DNA from: Rhyacichthys aspro
Taxonomy: Eukaryota > Chordata > Actinopteri > Gobiiformes > Rhyacichthyidae
Assembly (NCBI GenBank): GCA_036850595.1
Contig: CM072148.1
Location: 3,690,100 to 3,754,099, forward strand
DNA: 64,000 nt
Direction of reading: 5' to 3'
Shown here: positions 32,959 to 43,169 of the stretch, one piece after another
How positions within the stretch are numbered: position 1 is the first letter of the stretch
Layout of the letters: each line of letters opens with the position of its first letter
The notes under the pieces: model-generated
What the model saw: only the letters and a program-made list of their open reading frames with translations
The model's database searches: none
Told to the model about the DNA's origin: nothing
Program-made: the position numbers and the translations under genes

Positions 32959-33607
32959 GAAGAACGCAAGAGTAGAACACGGCAAAAAAAAGTCAGCTGT
33001 GGAGGAACATGGTTTTTAGGTAGTTTATAGTCACAGAAAATGATTAGCTCACAGACTACCTGACTTATACTTGGATAAGGTACTGCTAACATTAAATAAA
33101 TACCAAATTAATTACTGTATTTATTTATTTTATTTCAATCAACAAACACATTGAACAAATAGAGGAAAAAAATCTGTAAATAATGAATAAAAAGGGGCAG
33201 AAAAAGGATAATTTTATGCCCGTCCACTATTTAAAAAAAAATAAAACAATGTTCATTCTAAGTAATAATAAACGTTTCTAATTCCAGACGTGACACACAC
33301 AAAACAAACAAAAACAGCAGCTACTGAGCAGTGATAATTCATCAGCAGACGGACTTTTACTATTTTCTTAAAAACATGCTTTTTTAGTTTCACTGTGAAG
33401 ATTGTTCCTTGACTCTATTTGATGTTATTTTTTTAAAATCTCAGTTCTTTTTAAATAATTATTGCGTTCTCTCTCTTTGTAAATCTGTTTTGAATGTTGG
33501 TTGTTAAGATGAGCTTTATACATGAATTTCAAAATAGTGTAATCTGGTACATTTCATTAATTTTAACTGTATAAATATTGTCAGAGAAGAAAGCAAGAGT
33601 AGAACAC
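32959..33607 (-). mobile_element. L2-like LINE 3' UTR insertion between long direct repeats
   Basis: On the minus strand, TCCTTTTTCTGCCCCTTTTT, ATTTGTTCAATGTGTTTGTT and GATTGAAATAAAATAAATAA (within 33110-33240) match the pattern of teleost L2-type LINE 3' ends, which I know from memory. The block is bracketed by a 23-bp direct repeat with one mismatch: AGAAGAACGCAAGAGTAGAA at 32959 and AGAAGAAAGCAAGAGTAGAA at 33585, both followed by CAC. This looks like a long target-site duplication. However, the LINE tail stops near 33113, about 130 bases short of the left repeat, so either the transcript read through its normal end or the direct repeat has another origin. No coding sequence remains. Confidence 0.5.
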
Positions 33608-35558
33608 AACAAAGATTTACATACTGCAGTATAACATCAGTTTAATCAACATCGATGCATCCGTCAGAAGGAAAACTCCTGATATACTGCGTTTCCTTGA
33701 GATTTTTGTCCTTTTTGGGAGAGAGAGTGAACGTCAGCTGCCTCGATAAGAGTCTATTATTTTCCGTGTACATGCCAGAGCTAACAACCCCATTATTTGC
33801 CCACCATCTGTCTGCAGGTCGGTGTATGTAAGCTAATGGGAACTTTGCCCTGAGCAATGGAAACACCTCGACAGAACGTCACCGGCTCCCGACGCGGTGA
33901 CAACCCGAGAGCCGGTGTTAGTGACGGTTACACCACCCAGACAAGAACACGTCACCCGAGAATCTCAGACGCATTAGCAGTGATTCTCCTACACCTCTTT
34001 GTCTGACCCAGATTAGGTTCTGTCTGCGGGCGCTCTGCAGGAAACATTAGCAGTCACACGTGAAAATGGAAGTGACACCTTGCTTTAGTTGCATTAATGG
34101 ATGTGTATCAAATGTGCAGCAGTGGAGTGGTCTCTAATGAGGGTGTGTGGGGCCAAATCCTGTAAATGATCTTGGCTTTAAATGTGACTTTTAACTAAAA
34201 AAAACGTGGCAGAAACAATTAGCATTATTAGCATTATTAGCAATGTTAGCGTATGTCTGCTTTAAATGAAGGAAAAAAATGCAACTTTATAAGCTTGCTT
34301 TCTGAATGACTAGAGTAATAACAATGCACAAAACAGAATATCTGGTTTGTAAACTGAATTGTAAATACAATTTAAGCTCACACTGGTCCATACAGTTTTC
34401 TGAATGGATTGAATTACTGATAATACTTTAAAATGGGCCCTTTTACTCAGTAATGTGGGTTTTGAAACTACTTTCCTCACGCTCAATAAAACGGAACCAA
34501 TCACAAATTTTACCCTAAACTTCTAGCTCTAGCTTATTATTCTGTCTTGACAATCAATACGTGAATGCACTTCCAATATTTATGTGCATTTGCTTTCCAT
34601 TTCTTTGTTCTTTCTTTAAATTTTTCATTATTTTATTGTATGTGACCATGTTATTGGCCAAAGTTTTCCATCACATGCTTAAAATTCTCATAACCATACA
34701 CCTTAATGACGTTTTGAGGGTTTTTTTTAATCTATTACAATGTGTTATTATGAAATTAAATGTTTTTCTTCAGTTAAAAAAGCTCCACAAAGCATAGTTA
34801 AGCGTTTTCTTTTTTTATGTGTCAGACATTTAGTCATTTTCAGTTTCAAGCATTCGTCAGCTCCAGATGCATTATGGGAAGATGTATGGGAACTCTAAAT
34901 GACCTCAACAAGTATGTATATGTTTGTTGCACTACGTTGTTCTTTTAGTGACAGAAATAAACTGAGATTGTTTATGTAGCTCCAGTTCAAGTCGGACTGT
35001 GGGCAAACGGGCTTGAACGGTGCAATCCCTCAGAAATACAACGAGTGGCACAAATGATTGCCCTCCAGTTCTTTTTTGATGTTTTGCATTGACTCATTCA
35101 ACTGTTCTGTCTACACTGTCAGTCCTGTTAAGTAAAATAAAAGCTTTATTTCTACCGAGTTAAAAGCAGTTCTCGAGAAGGATGCTCTGTAACTTCAGGG
35201 AGTCCCTGTCCTTGAGTGCGCTCGTGTCTGAAGGGTTTATTCATTGAGGATGAATGCACTGCTCTGAACATCCATCTTTAAGTGTGACACAACACTATGA
35301 AGAGGTAAATGTACCTTGGCAGGGATTTTCCGTGGCTCTTGGAATTGAATGGTGCTATTAAAGGTCAGCGTTTAGCCCTCGCCACACAAATAATAGCTCA
35401 GTGAAGCTACCTGTCCAGATAACAGAACAGTGGGCAGTGGGATGGAAATATGAGGTCTGACGCATCGCAGTGAAGAGGCAGTCGGAGGAAATTGGTCCTA
35501 TTTTTGGCCAAAGCTGTATCTAGGGAAATGTGTGGTGCAATATACTCTGTTATAGTTT
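33608..35558. other. Non-coding stretch, no gene recognised
   Basis: Unique sequence. 33840-34030 is CpG-richer and holds a 9-bp inverted repeat (CACCGGCTC at 33880-33888, GAGCCGGTG at 33909-33917). At 34218-34250 TTAGCATTATTAGC-type words repeat. 34560-34790 is A/T-rich with a hydrophobic 78-codon frame that looks like chance. No named repeat. Confidence 0.45.
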
Positions 35559-36005
35559 CTAATATCGTATGAACTCTGCATGTTTGGACCAGTATTGCGT
35601 CAGTAGCGGCAGTTTTGTGCGTATTTTAGATTTGGAGACAATGCAACCAATTTGTTTTGTTTTTTTAACCATTCTTCTGCCGTAGTCCTTTGTAAAGGCT
35701 TCTGTGAACTCCTCCAAACTGTTTCCAAGTACCATTACTATTCTCTTATAATGATTATAATAATCCTCTTGTATTGAAACAGACTCTGGGTCAAGGTGCA
35801 GTTGTGTCCTCTCCTGATCATCATGAAGTTTTCTATTCCAACTGTGGAATATAAGTCTTTCCAATACAACTGTAGTGTAAATGTGCTGAATTAGAGCTGA
35901 ACCTGCCCTCGTCAAACAGATGGAGCACAGTAGGTTGTCTTTGTCAAACAGACTTGATGGTTTTAGGTTGTTTGGTGCAGTCTGGGAGCTGATCATCGCA
36001 CACAT
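35559..36005 (-). CDS. Orphan open reading frame, 148 codons, unknown
   Basis: The longest frame in the window not caused by a tandem repeat. It starts at the first ATG (36005), and the open phase extends 21 codons further upstream to a TGA. The product begins MCAMISSQTAPNNLKPSS and contains LHDDQERTQLHLDPESV, EDYYNHYKRIVMVLGNSL and EEFTEAFTKDYGRRM. It is hydrophilic with balanced composition, no low complexity, no signal peptide and no membrane segment, and it ends ...HAEFIRY. I recognise no family. Codons are A/T-rich like the surroundings. No TATA box, Kozak-like context or splice sites could be argued. It may be a chance frame, a young gene, or a piece of an unrecognised transposon or processed gene. 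Confidence 0.2.
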   Translation of the reverse strand: MCAMISSQTAPNNLKPSSLFDKDNLLCSICLTRAGSALIQHIYTTVVLERLIFHSWNRKLHDDQERTQLHLDPESVSIQEDYYNHYKRIVMVLGNSLEEFTEAFTKDYGRRMVKKTKQIGCIVSKSKIRTKLPLLTQYWSKHAEFIRY

Positions 36006-36108
36006 TTTCTTAATGAGATGGTGGAACCGTGAAAGTGCACAGATGTTTAAAAGTGCCTCTAAGGACAATGTTCACATGTATTTTAATTGTTGTAGTGCTA
36101 CGCTCTGA

Positions 36109-38038
36109 CACCAATCCCACATTAAACATGTTATAAGCAGCACATAGAGTATACATTAGATTTAACTCAAACCTCTTTTGTCAGTTTGAATATAGGCTCA
36201 CAGGAAAAATGATGTAGGTTTCCTCAAACAAACAATTTACAGTCAGCCGCCTCGAGCTTAGACAGAATGTGTTTGGGACAGAACCAGCAAATTACTGGCC
36301 CCAGTCTTTAGTGAGGAATGTGTAAATCCAGGGCAATGGGGTGTAACACAAAGTGTACAAGTAGCAATTAAATCCTAAATTTATCTGAAAATGAGAATAT
36401 ATGGTACCATTTTCCTCCCATATTCTACAAGGAATTACACTCAGAAAGTGATGATTATCACAGTGTAATTATTGTTTTTTTTTTGCTCCAAAGATGTCTG
36501 TAGATGCTATACTTTTACTCCTTAAAAACACAATCTATGTAAAAGTTAAAACATGTTGAAGCTTCTTCTTTTGGGAACAGACCAAGACCAAAACCGCTTC
36601 TGTCATAAACCCTTCCTTCACAAAGCTGAAGACCAGGGCTGCTGTCGGGTTGTTTTTGCCTAATGTCTTATGAAGACTCGTGCTATCTTTCTGTCTTCTC
36701 GTTAAATGTTATTTTCTGAATTATTAAACACACAATAGATTCACTGGATCACAGTAAGACACTAAGTCCAATGGTTCTTTACCTGTTCGGCCTCATTCTC
36801 ACCTAGAAATACTGCTCAGGCTTGACCTCTGGCTGTTGTGCCGTTGATTGGTTAAAGAGAAGCTCCTCATTTACCGTTCGATCCACACTCCTCACCTTTG
36901 GTCAAATATCGTGGGTCGGGGCTGAAAGGACAAGATGTTGGACACAGGTGACTACAACCTGAAGTAGAGCTTTGGTTCCTCCACTTCAAGAGGAGCCGGT
37001 AAAGATGTGTCCAAGCTATATTTCACATTTAGCCTGGGAACAACTGGAATCATCCTGGAAGAGTTTAGAGAGAGGCTGGTGCCCTTGAATCCCAAAGAAG
37101 CAGAAGAAAATGGACAAATGCCTAGAGAATCACTTTGAGCTCCATTAGTCATTTTTATGTTGAATTCTTACTGTGTAAAATATGAGTGTAAGCCTTCTCA
37201 CTTATTATAGAAGTAGATTTTGTTATGATATTGATCGAAAATGCAAGCATCAGACAAACAGGACTAAATATTTCTTAGTTTTATTTCCATTCAATCCTTA
37301 TTTAATCATCTTCTGGTCTCCTCTGTAAACTGTGAAGGCCCTGACATGTTTTTTTTTCCCCTATATGTCCACGTGTCTGCTTCATTTGTCCTGGTGGATC
37401 CCTGTGCGGGGCTAATGGAGCTGTGGAGGGGTTACCAGCTCAGAGGCAGTACAGCATCACATCACACGCCACAGCCTCCAGCTCCAGAGCCCACACATCT
37501 ACATACTCCATCTGCGCCGGAGACAAATGAAGTGCAGTTTTATGGCTTACCCCGCTGAGCCGGAGCATAACAATGTACTCGAGCTGTTTTGAACCGAGGA
37601 AATATGCTGAGGGAACTGCTGACTGGTGAAGAACCGAGAAAAAGCCAAACAAACTTTGCTCGACAAAACTGAGACGGCCGGAGGTAGAAGGGGCTGTGAT
37701 GCTGGGATCAGACGAGCCCACTCTGTTTTCTCACAGAGGTGTGTAAAGATGTAAAGAGAAAGTGAGCTGTTAGTTTCAGAACGACAAATGAAGCCATCAA
37801 AGCAGTTCCTTGAGTGACCCTTCAGGCTGACTCAGTGTTGAAAAGAGACATAAACATAAAGATAAAGACTGAGCTGATGATAGAAAAAGAAGTGTAAAGA
37901 TCAGAATTAATACAATAACATTAAAAAAGGTGAAATGATTGCTAACATCAACAGGTGGAACATTATAATCCTGCCATCCCACAGCATTTTACATCTCTGT
38001 TCTCCGAGTAACCTCTGAACCTGATCTCCAGCCGACCC
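36109..38038. other. Non-coding stretch, no gene recognised
   Basis: Unique sequence with frames under 95 codons. The pair at 37346-37558 (plus) and 37440-37721 (minus) overlap and have no domain. No named repeat. Confidence 0.5.
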
Positions 38039-38058
38039 TGACCTCTGACCTCTGACCC
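38039..38058. promoter_or_regulatory. Triple DR1 nuclear-receptor half-site array
   Basis: TGACCTCTGACCTCTGACCC is three half-sites (TGACCT, TGACCT, TGACCC), each separated by a single C. On the minus strand they read as AGGTCA-type half-sites in direct repeat with one-base spacing. DR1 is the arrangement bound by HNF4, COUP-TF and RXR/PPAR heterodimers. An additional CCGACCC precedes it and ACCTCTGAACC lies 25 bases upstream. It could also be simple slippage of a 7-bp unit. No gene promoter is visible nearby. Confidence 0.4.
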
Positions 38059-40323
38059 CCACAGTCTTCATACGTCAGAGGAACACAGTCGCTCAACGCT
38101 AAAACAGACCTGATTTTTATTAGTGTCTGTCATAAAAGAGGCATTTGATGATTCCATTCTTCCATTTTCCATCTTTTTTTCCTAATCCACTGTTTGTCCG
38201 AGGCATTTGTTTCATTCCACTGTAATATTTCTACTTATTTATTTTCAATATAACCAAACAATTTGACATGATGACTACATTGCTTATCTTTTACTTAAAG
38301 AGGCACTAGACAGTTTTCTTCTTTTGCCGTCCCAACACCAGCCAACAGCAGCCTCGGGACCTGCTTTTCTTTTATTAAACAAACTCTACTGACGTCTGTG
38401 AAAATGTGAGGTTGGACTGCTCGCATCAAACTTACAAACCTATCACTTGTTCCTGTTAAAAATAAACCACTCATGTTCTCAATGGGTTTTCTCTTTTTTC
38501 TCACATCTGTGTTGTTTGTGTGTAGCGTGTTGCATCGACGGCTGATGGAGGACTAACTGAGATTTCAAAAGATGAAACTCTGGCATCTCTTCACCTGCTC
38601 GCTTCTGACTTTTGCTTTTCAAAACATGGCTCCGAGGCACATTCTGAATTCCCTTTGAGTTGACATGTTCGTCTGAGCGCTTCAAACTGAAGGTGTCCAC
38701 ATGCTTTGAAACCATTTACAGAGTCACTTTGGATCAACACCTTTTTCAGTAGATCTCTCCAATGTTAAGTACACTACTCTGTTAACCACTACTGAGCCTT
38801 ACTGTAAAGTAGAACATAGATTTGCATTTATTCAAAACTTTTGTAACTCACTAATTGGAGCTTGAGGAAAAGAAAGCAACTGAATAAATGAAGCAAAAAG
38901 TAAGAACGCACTACATAAACATAGTGAACCAATTTTACCATAAAGCCCAGTATTGAGACTGTGCAGATGCCAAATAAAACCCAAAAGAGTCTTATTACTG
39001 TTTATTTATCATTTATTTATTTACATATGTTATTTTTGAGTGTAAAGGCAAAGGATATTTTTCTTGACTTGGTTTTATCCCATTTTTGTTTGATCCCATC
39101 TCTTTCGTAGATGTTCTCTGGAGAGTGTCTGGAAAATTGAGAACTATGGTTTGTCTTGTGGGAGGATTTCCAGTTTAAAATCTAGAAGGAAAGCTTTTCA
39201 AAGTCACTTGTTAATGTGGGTTAAGTTTAAACCTTTACTTTACCAGTTTATAGATACTACTGCAGCTCTGTGTCCTACAACAACACTTTCCTACAAAGAG
39301 AAAAGTACGAGTAAGTTTCAGTTTTTTAAGTCTTTCTTCAGTCTCCAGTGTCTACAATAATATTCACATTATAAGGGACATACTGCTTTATATTGAACAC
39401 ATTTACATACTGATTATAAAGTTGATGTTGTCTGTGATAAGCTGGGACTGTCTTTGTTTCGTTTTGTTTCTAAAAGGGCCACATCTCGTCCGTCCAGAGG
39501 AGAATGGAAAATTACAAATCTTCTTGGCCAAGTTAAGCTCTGCCAAACACAATGGTTTGGAAAATGGTGCAATTGGGAGAAGCGTTTGTATATTTCTGTT
39601 TCAGATTCAAAGCTCTGTATCAGCTCTCTGTAGCAATCATCTGTTAGTTTAAACATCTAACCCCAAATTAGGGTTTGGTGCGTGGACACGTTGGGTCAAA
39701 AACTGGCCGATGCTGAATCCGTTCGATGGTAGGTCACAACCAATTATAAACACTGCTTTTAATAATGCATACAAAGATGCATTCTTCTGGTGAAAAGAAA
39801 AAAAGGAAAATGATTTTGGTTGTTTGACTTTGTGGTGTAGCTGTAGCCTGGAGCCATTTATGGGAAGAACCAGCGTAAGGGTCTCACACAGAAGGTAAGA
39901 TGCATACATATTGCTTTTATATATAGAGATAATAGGTAAAATACATTATGCACATGTTTTGAGGTGTAAAGATTATGCAAAGACTAACTCTTTTTGTCAT
40001 TTGTCATTAGAAAAAGGTCATATATGAGTCTTTAAACAATAAACTACTGTATATCTGCAGCTATCAAGCATAAGTATAACAGCAGAAAGATGCAGAAGTT
40101 TAGGTTTAGAGCCAAGTATTTTTTTTTGATGGTGCTCAGTGTAGTTTATATACAACAATAGTCCAGAACAACATTGCTTTAAAAACAGTTGTGATCTCTT
40201 TTATTCTTGTCCATGTTACGACTCGTTTTCGACAATAGGCTTAATCCTTTCATAAACCAAGACTTTCTAGCTTCCTCTAAACTAGACTCAAACTTCTTCA
40301 GTGTGAACTCAGTTGGTTTATGC
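38059..40323. other. Non-coding stretch, no gene recognised
   Basis: Unique A/T-leaning sequence. Antisense-overlapping frames at 39414-39656 (80 codons, minus) and 39422-39652 (76 codons, plus) are both open, so neither is favoured; the minus-strand product (TDDCYRELIQSFESETEIYK...) is compositionally protein-like but unrecognised. No named repeats. Confidence 0.45.
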
Positions 40324-40789
40324 CACAAATGTCAAACACAAGGCCCAGGGGCCAAATGCAGCCCTTTGCAATGCTTTATGTGGCCCTCCAATAAATTTAG
40401 TTTTTTTGGCACTATGTTTTAATTGGATTTGAAAAGGGTTTTGGTGGACTTCCACAGGAGTTAGTTGGATTATAACAGGTTTTAGATGGATTTAAATCAG
40501 ATTTGTTCATTCGATCTTCTAGATTGAGCCAGTTTTTGTCACAAACATAAATAAAGCCTGTTCAAATCCATCTAAAACCTGTTAAAATGTATCTTACACC
40601 TGCTTAAATCCAACTAATACCAGATTCGATAAAAAGAGGAAATTAATGTTGAAGATACATTTTGTGAGACTCAAATGAAGATGAAACGTTGCATTCAAAA
40701 TATAGTGAAAGTTTCCAAATGTCTTCGGTCCATGAAAAGATTCTTATTAATGATAACGTCCCCTCACTACTTTCAGTTTGACAGCACAG
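40324..40789 (-). mobile_element. hAT-type minisatellite element, copy E (inverted)
   Basis: The reverse orientation of the family seen at 22.9 and 42.6 kb. The left edge CACAAATGTCAAACACAAGG, then CCAGGGGCCAAATGCAGCCC and TTTATGTGGCCCTCCAATAA, is the 3' terminus. The right edge CCCCTCACTACTTTCAGTTT with GACAGCACAG is the 5' terminus. Inside are a few units in each orientation around the hinge (TTTTTGTCACAAACATAAAT). Flanks GTTTATGC (left) and GTTTAGCT (right) look like a target-site duplication with a one-base indel. It is shorter (466 bp) and more diverged than copies C and D, hence probably older. Confidence 0.8.
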
Positions 40790-41089
40790 GTTTAGCTCTC
40801 TGAATATAGCATATCTCTGAATGTAGAATGCCTTAAATGGACTGGATTTGATATTAGAAACAGCAGGGCTTCAGCTGAATACTATGTGTCTAGGCGTCTT
40901 ATTCCTTTTTACTGATTAGATCTATATTTCAAAGGACATAAGAAGCACTTTCAACATTGTCCGTCCTACACATGTCTTGAACACACACTGTCCCCAGAGC
41001 AGTGGTCCTGTCCTGTGATAAAACTAAATCACAGCAGCCCCCTGTAATCACCGTTATGATGTTTGTGTTGTGTTGTGTGTTTGTATGTG
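40790..41089. other. Non-coding stretch, nothing recognised
   Basis: Unique sequence with a TG-rich part (41060-41095). No gene or repeat recognised. Confidence 0.5.
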
Positions 41090-41340
41090 TGAGACGGGGG
41101 TTTGCGAGGGGACGATAACGCCGGCCGAGCGCTGAGAGTAAATCTCGGCGCGGTTCTTGGCTCACCTTGCCGGTACTAAGTGCACACCTGCAGAGCCTAG
41201 ATTAGAAGTGAATTATCTGAGACGGGAGCGCGCCGCTGCCTCTTTCCGTCCTAATCGCACCTTTCATCTGAGACTTGTTATTGCTGTTTTGCTCCCTCTG
41301 AAGCCACTTCTACATCTCTGTGTCTCTAAGCTCTGGGGAT
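41090..41340. promoter_or_regulatory. CpG-rich candidate regulatory block
   Basis: GACGATAACGCCGGCCGAGC, AATCTCGGCGCGGTTCTTGG, GACGGGAGCGCGCCGCTGCC and CCTAATCGCACCTTTCATC give a local CpG-rich patch flanked by A/T-rich DNA. CACACCTGCAGAGCCTAGAT contains an E-box-type CACCTG. Short frames crossing it (78 codons minus, 77 codons plus) have no domain. Inference from composition. Confidence 0.35.
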
Positions 41341-41639
41341 GTGGTGCAGCTTTGTATTTATCTGTGAGTAAAGTTACGTCTGTTGCATGAAAATCAAACT
41401 GTATGTCAACAAAGCAACGTCATTTATCCTGAAACATTATGAAAGGTAAAGATATTGATTATGTGATTAACAAGGCACCTGCAGGAAAAAAGAATAGAGG
41501 CCCTTTTATTCCTGTTCTCAGAAGGATGTCAGAAGAATCATGTTCTGAATTTCTAAACCTGAACTACGAGGATGGTGTCCACATTTTGCAGTGTCTATAT
41601 GTTTGTTTCTTTTGTGTTAGTCTTTAAATTATAGCTCTT

Positions 41640-42065
41640 TTTTGTCCCTGTCTCAGTCTCTCTTGGACCTCTCCTGCTTCTCTTCTATCAAAAAATAAAA
41701 CCGGACCATTTTTATTCCTCCACAAAATACTAATCCATTTGACCAAACTGAAGTTTAGAGTTTAGCGTTAGCTTAGCTGTGACTTCAGCGTCAGGACGAC
41801 AATTATCTCCTCCTCGTTAAACATTACGTGATTGAATTGACAGTATTTATCTGTGTTTTACGTTGCCTCCCTTTTCTCTGTTGATGCTTTTCTTTTTTCA
41901 GCTGTTTCTCTGTTAAAAGACATATTCAGCTGAAAATACACTTTATCTGCAGCTATTACACTTCCTGGAACGTCATGTGACAAGTTTCAAGCATGTGATT
42001 GGCCAAGGTTTTCTGTTCCTGAATAGAGCTTCTAATCAATAAAATCCCTGATTGCTTTTACAACA
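41640..42065 (-). repeat. Dispersed repeat family P, copy 3 (inverted)
   Basis: The reverse complement runs parallel to copy 1 at 3945-4336 for most of its length, with long identical words such as CTATTCAGGAACAGAAAACC, CACATGACGTTCCAGGAAG, GCATCAACAGAGAAAAGGGA and CACGTAATGTTTAACGAGGA. Differences: the core of copy 1 is replaced by CTTGGCCAATCACATGC, and about 25 extra bases (TGTCGTCCTGACGCTGAAGT) lie before GCTAAGCTAACGCTAAAC. It ends, as copy 1 does, in GAGACAGGGACAAAAAAGAGC on the minus strand. No terminal inverted repeats or coding sequence. Confidence 0.75.
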
Positions 42066-42648
42066 TAAAAATTGGGGTTTAAACCATTTTCCCAGCCAGA
42101 AGAAAGAAAAAATCAGGTAGAGTCTGTTTAACCCATGTCCATCCATTGATCGGTTGTTTAGTGCTGACTCTTCCAGCTCCACAGAGAAACCCAGCATTGA
42201 TTGAACGAGTTGGTAAACCGCTTTTTGATCCCACTGACCCAGACTGAGATTGTTAGGTTTTGTCTAACCTGGTACACAGACATATCTACAGCAGCTTCGT
42301 AGAACACAGCCTCGGACTTCAGCTTCCACTTGTGTCTGTTTGTGAGTTCTTTCTGTCTATCATCTGTGTGTGTGCAGTGTGTGCCTCAGGTTTTATCTTT
42401 GGTTGGTGCCTTGGGCTAACATCTGAGGTACGGATCAATGGTTGGTTTTCAGCCTGAACAGACATAAGCCTCGTTGTGAAGCCCTCACTCACTCACAAGA
42501 GTCACATGACACAAGAGGAAGTCAGTCGCCACAACATTAAGGTGGGACAAAAGCAACGCTAATACTGTAAACTTAATTAATCATTTTAAGTTTATTAGAT
42601 TCTAAGTATGTCTAATCATTGGGTGACCATAGTTGTAACCCTCTATAC
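42066..42648. other. Non-coding stretch, nothing recognised
   Basis: Unique sequence between repeat copy P3 and hAT-type copy D. A TG-rich part (42355-42385) and a 65-codon frame at 42260-42457 are unremarkable. Confidence 0.5.
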
Positions 42649-43161
42649 CAGTGGTGTCAAACTCAAAATGGTGAGGGGCCACAATAGTTAATCAGAATCC
42701 TTTCTGGGGCCAAAGATGATGACATTTGGAAGCTTTTATAAAACTTTGGATGTGAGATTTCATCTTCATTTAAGTCTTTTAACATTAATTTCCTCCTTTT
42801 ATAGAAACTGTTTGTAGTGTATAGGTTTTTGTTGGACTTGAACAGGTTTAAGTCAGATTTGAACTGGTTTTAGATGGATTTGAATTGGTTTTAATTGGAT
42901 TTGAACAGGTTTTAGTTGAATTTGAACAGGTTTTAGTTGAATATGAACAGGTTTTAGTTGAATTTGAAAAGTTTTTAGTTGAATATGAACAGGTTTTAGT
43001 TGAATTTGAACAGGTATTTAGGTTTTATTTATCTTTGTAGCAAAAATCAAATCCATTGAAACCTAGTGCCAAAAATATCACTTTCCAAATGTATTGAAGG
43101 GCCACATAAAACACTGCAAAGGGCCGCATTTGGCCCCCGGGCCTTGAGTTTGACATGTGTG
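42649..43161 (+). mobile_element. Complete hAT-type minisatellite element, copy D
   Basis: A full-length 513-bp copy. The left end CAGTGGTGTCAAACTC and right end GAGTTTGACATGTGTG match at 12 of 16 positions as inverted repeats. Exact 8-bp target duplications CTCTATAC flank it (42641-42648 and 43162-43169). Order inside: GTGAGGGGCCACAATAGTTA, GGGGCCAAAGATGATGAC, the spacer with GATTTCATCTTCATTTAAG shared with copy B, an array of about nine 21-bp units (42825-43020), the hinge TTATCTTTGTAGCAAAAATC, part of one reversed unit, then GGGCCACATAAAACACTG, GGGCCGCATTTGGCCCCCGG and the terminus. No transposase; it must have been moved by an autonomous hAT elsewhere. Confidence 0.9.
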
Positions 43162-43169
43162 CTCTATAC

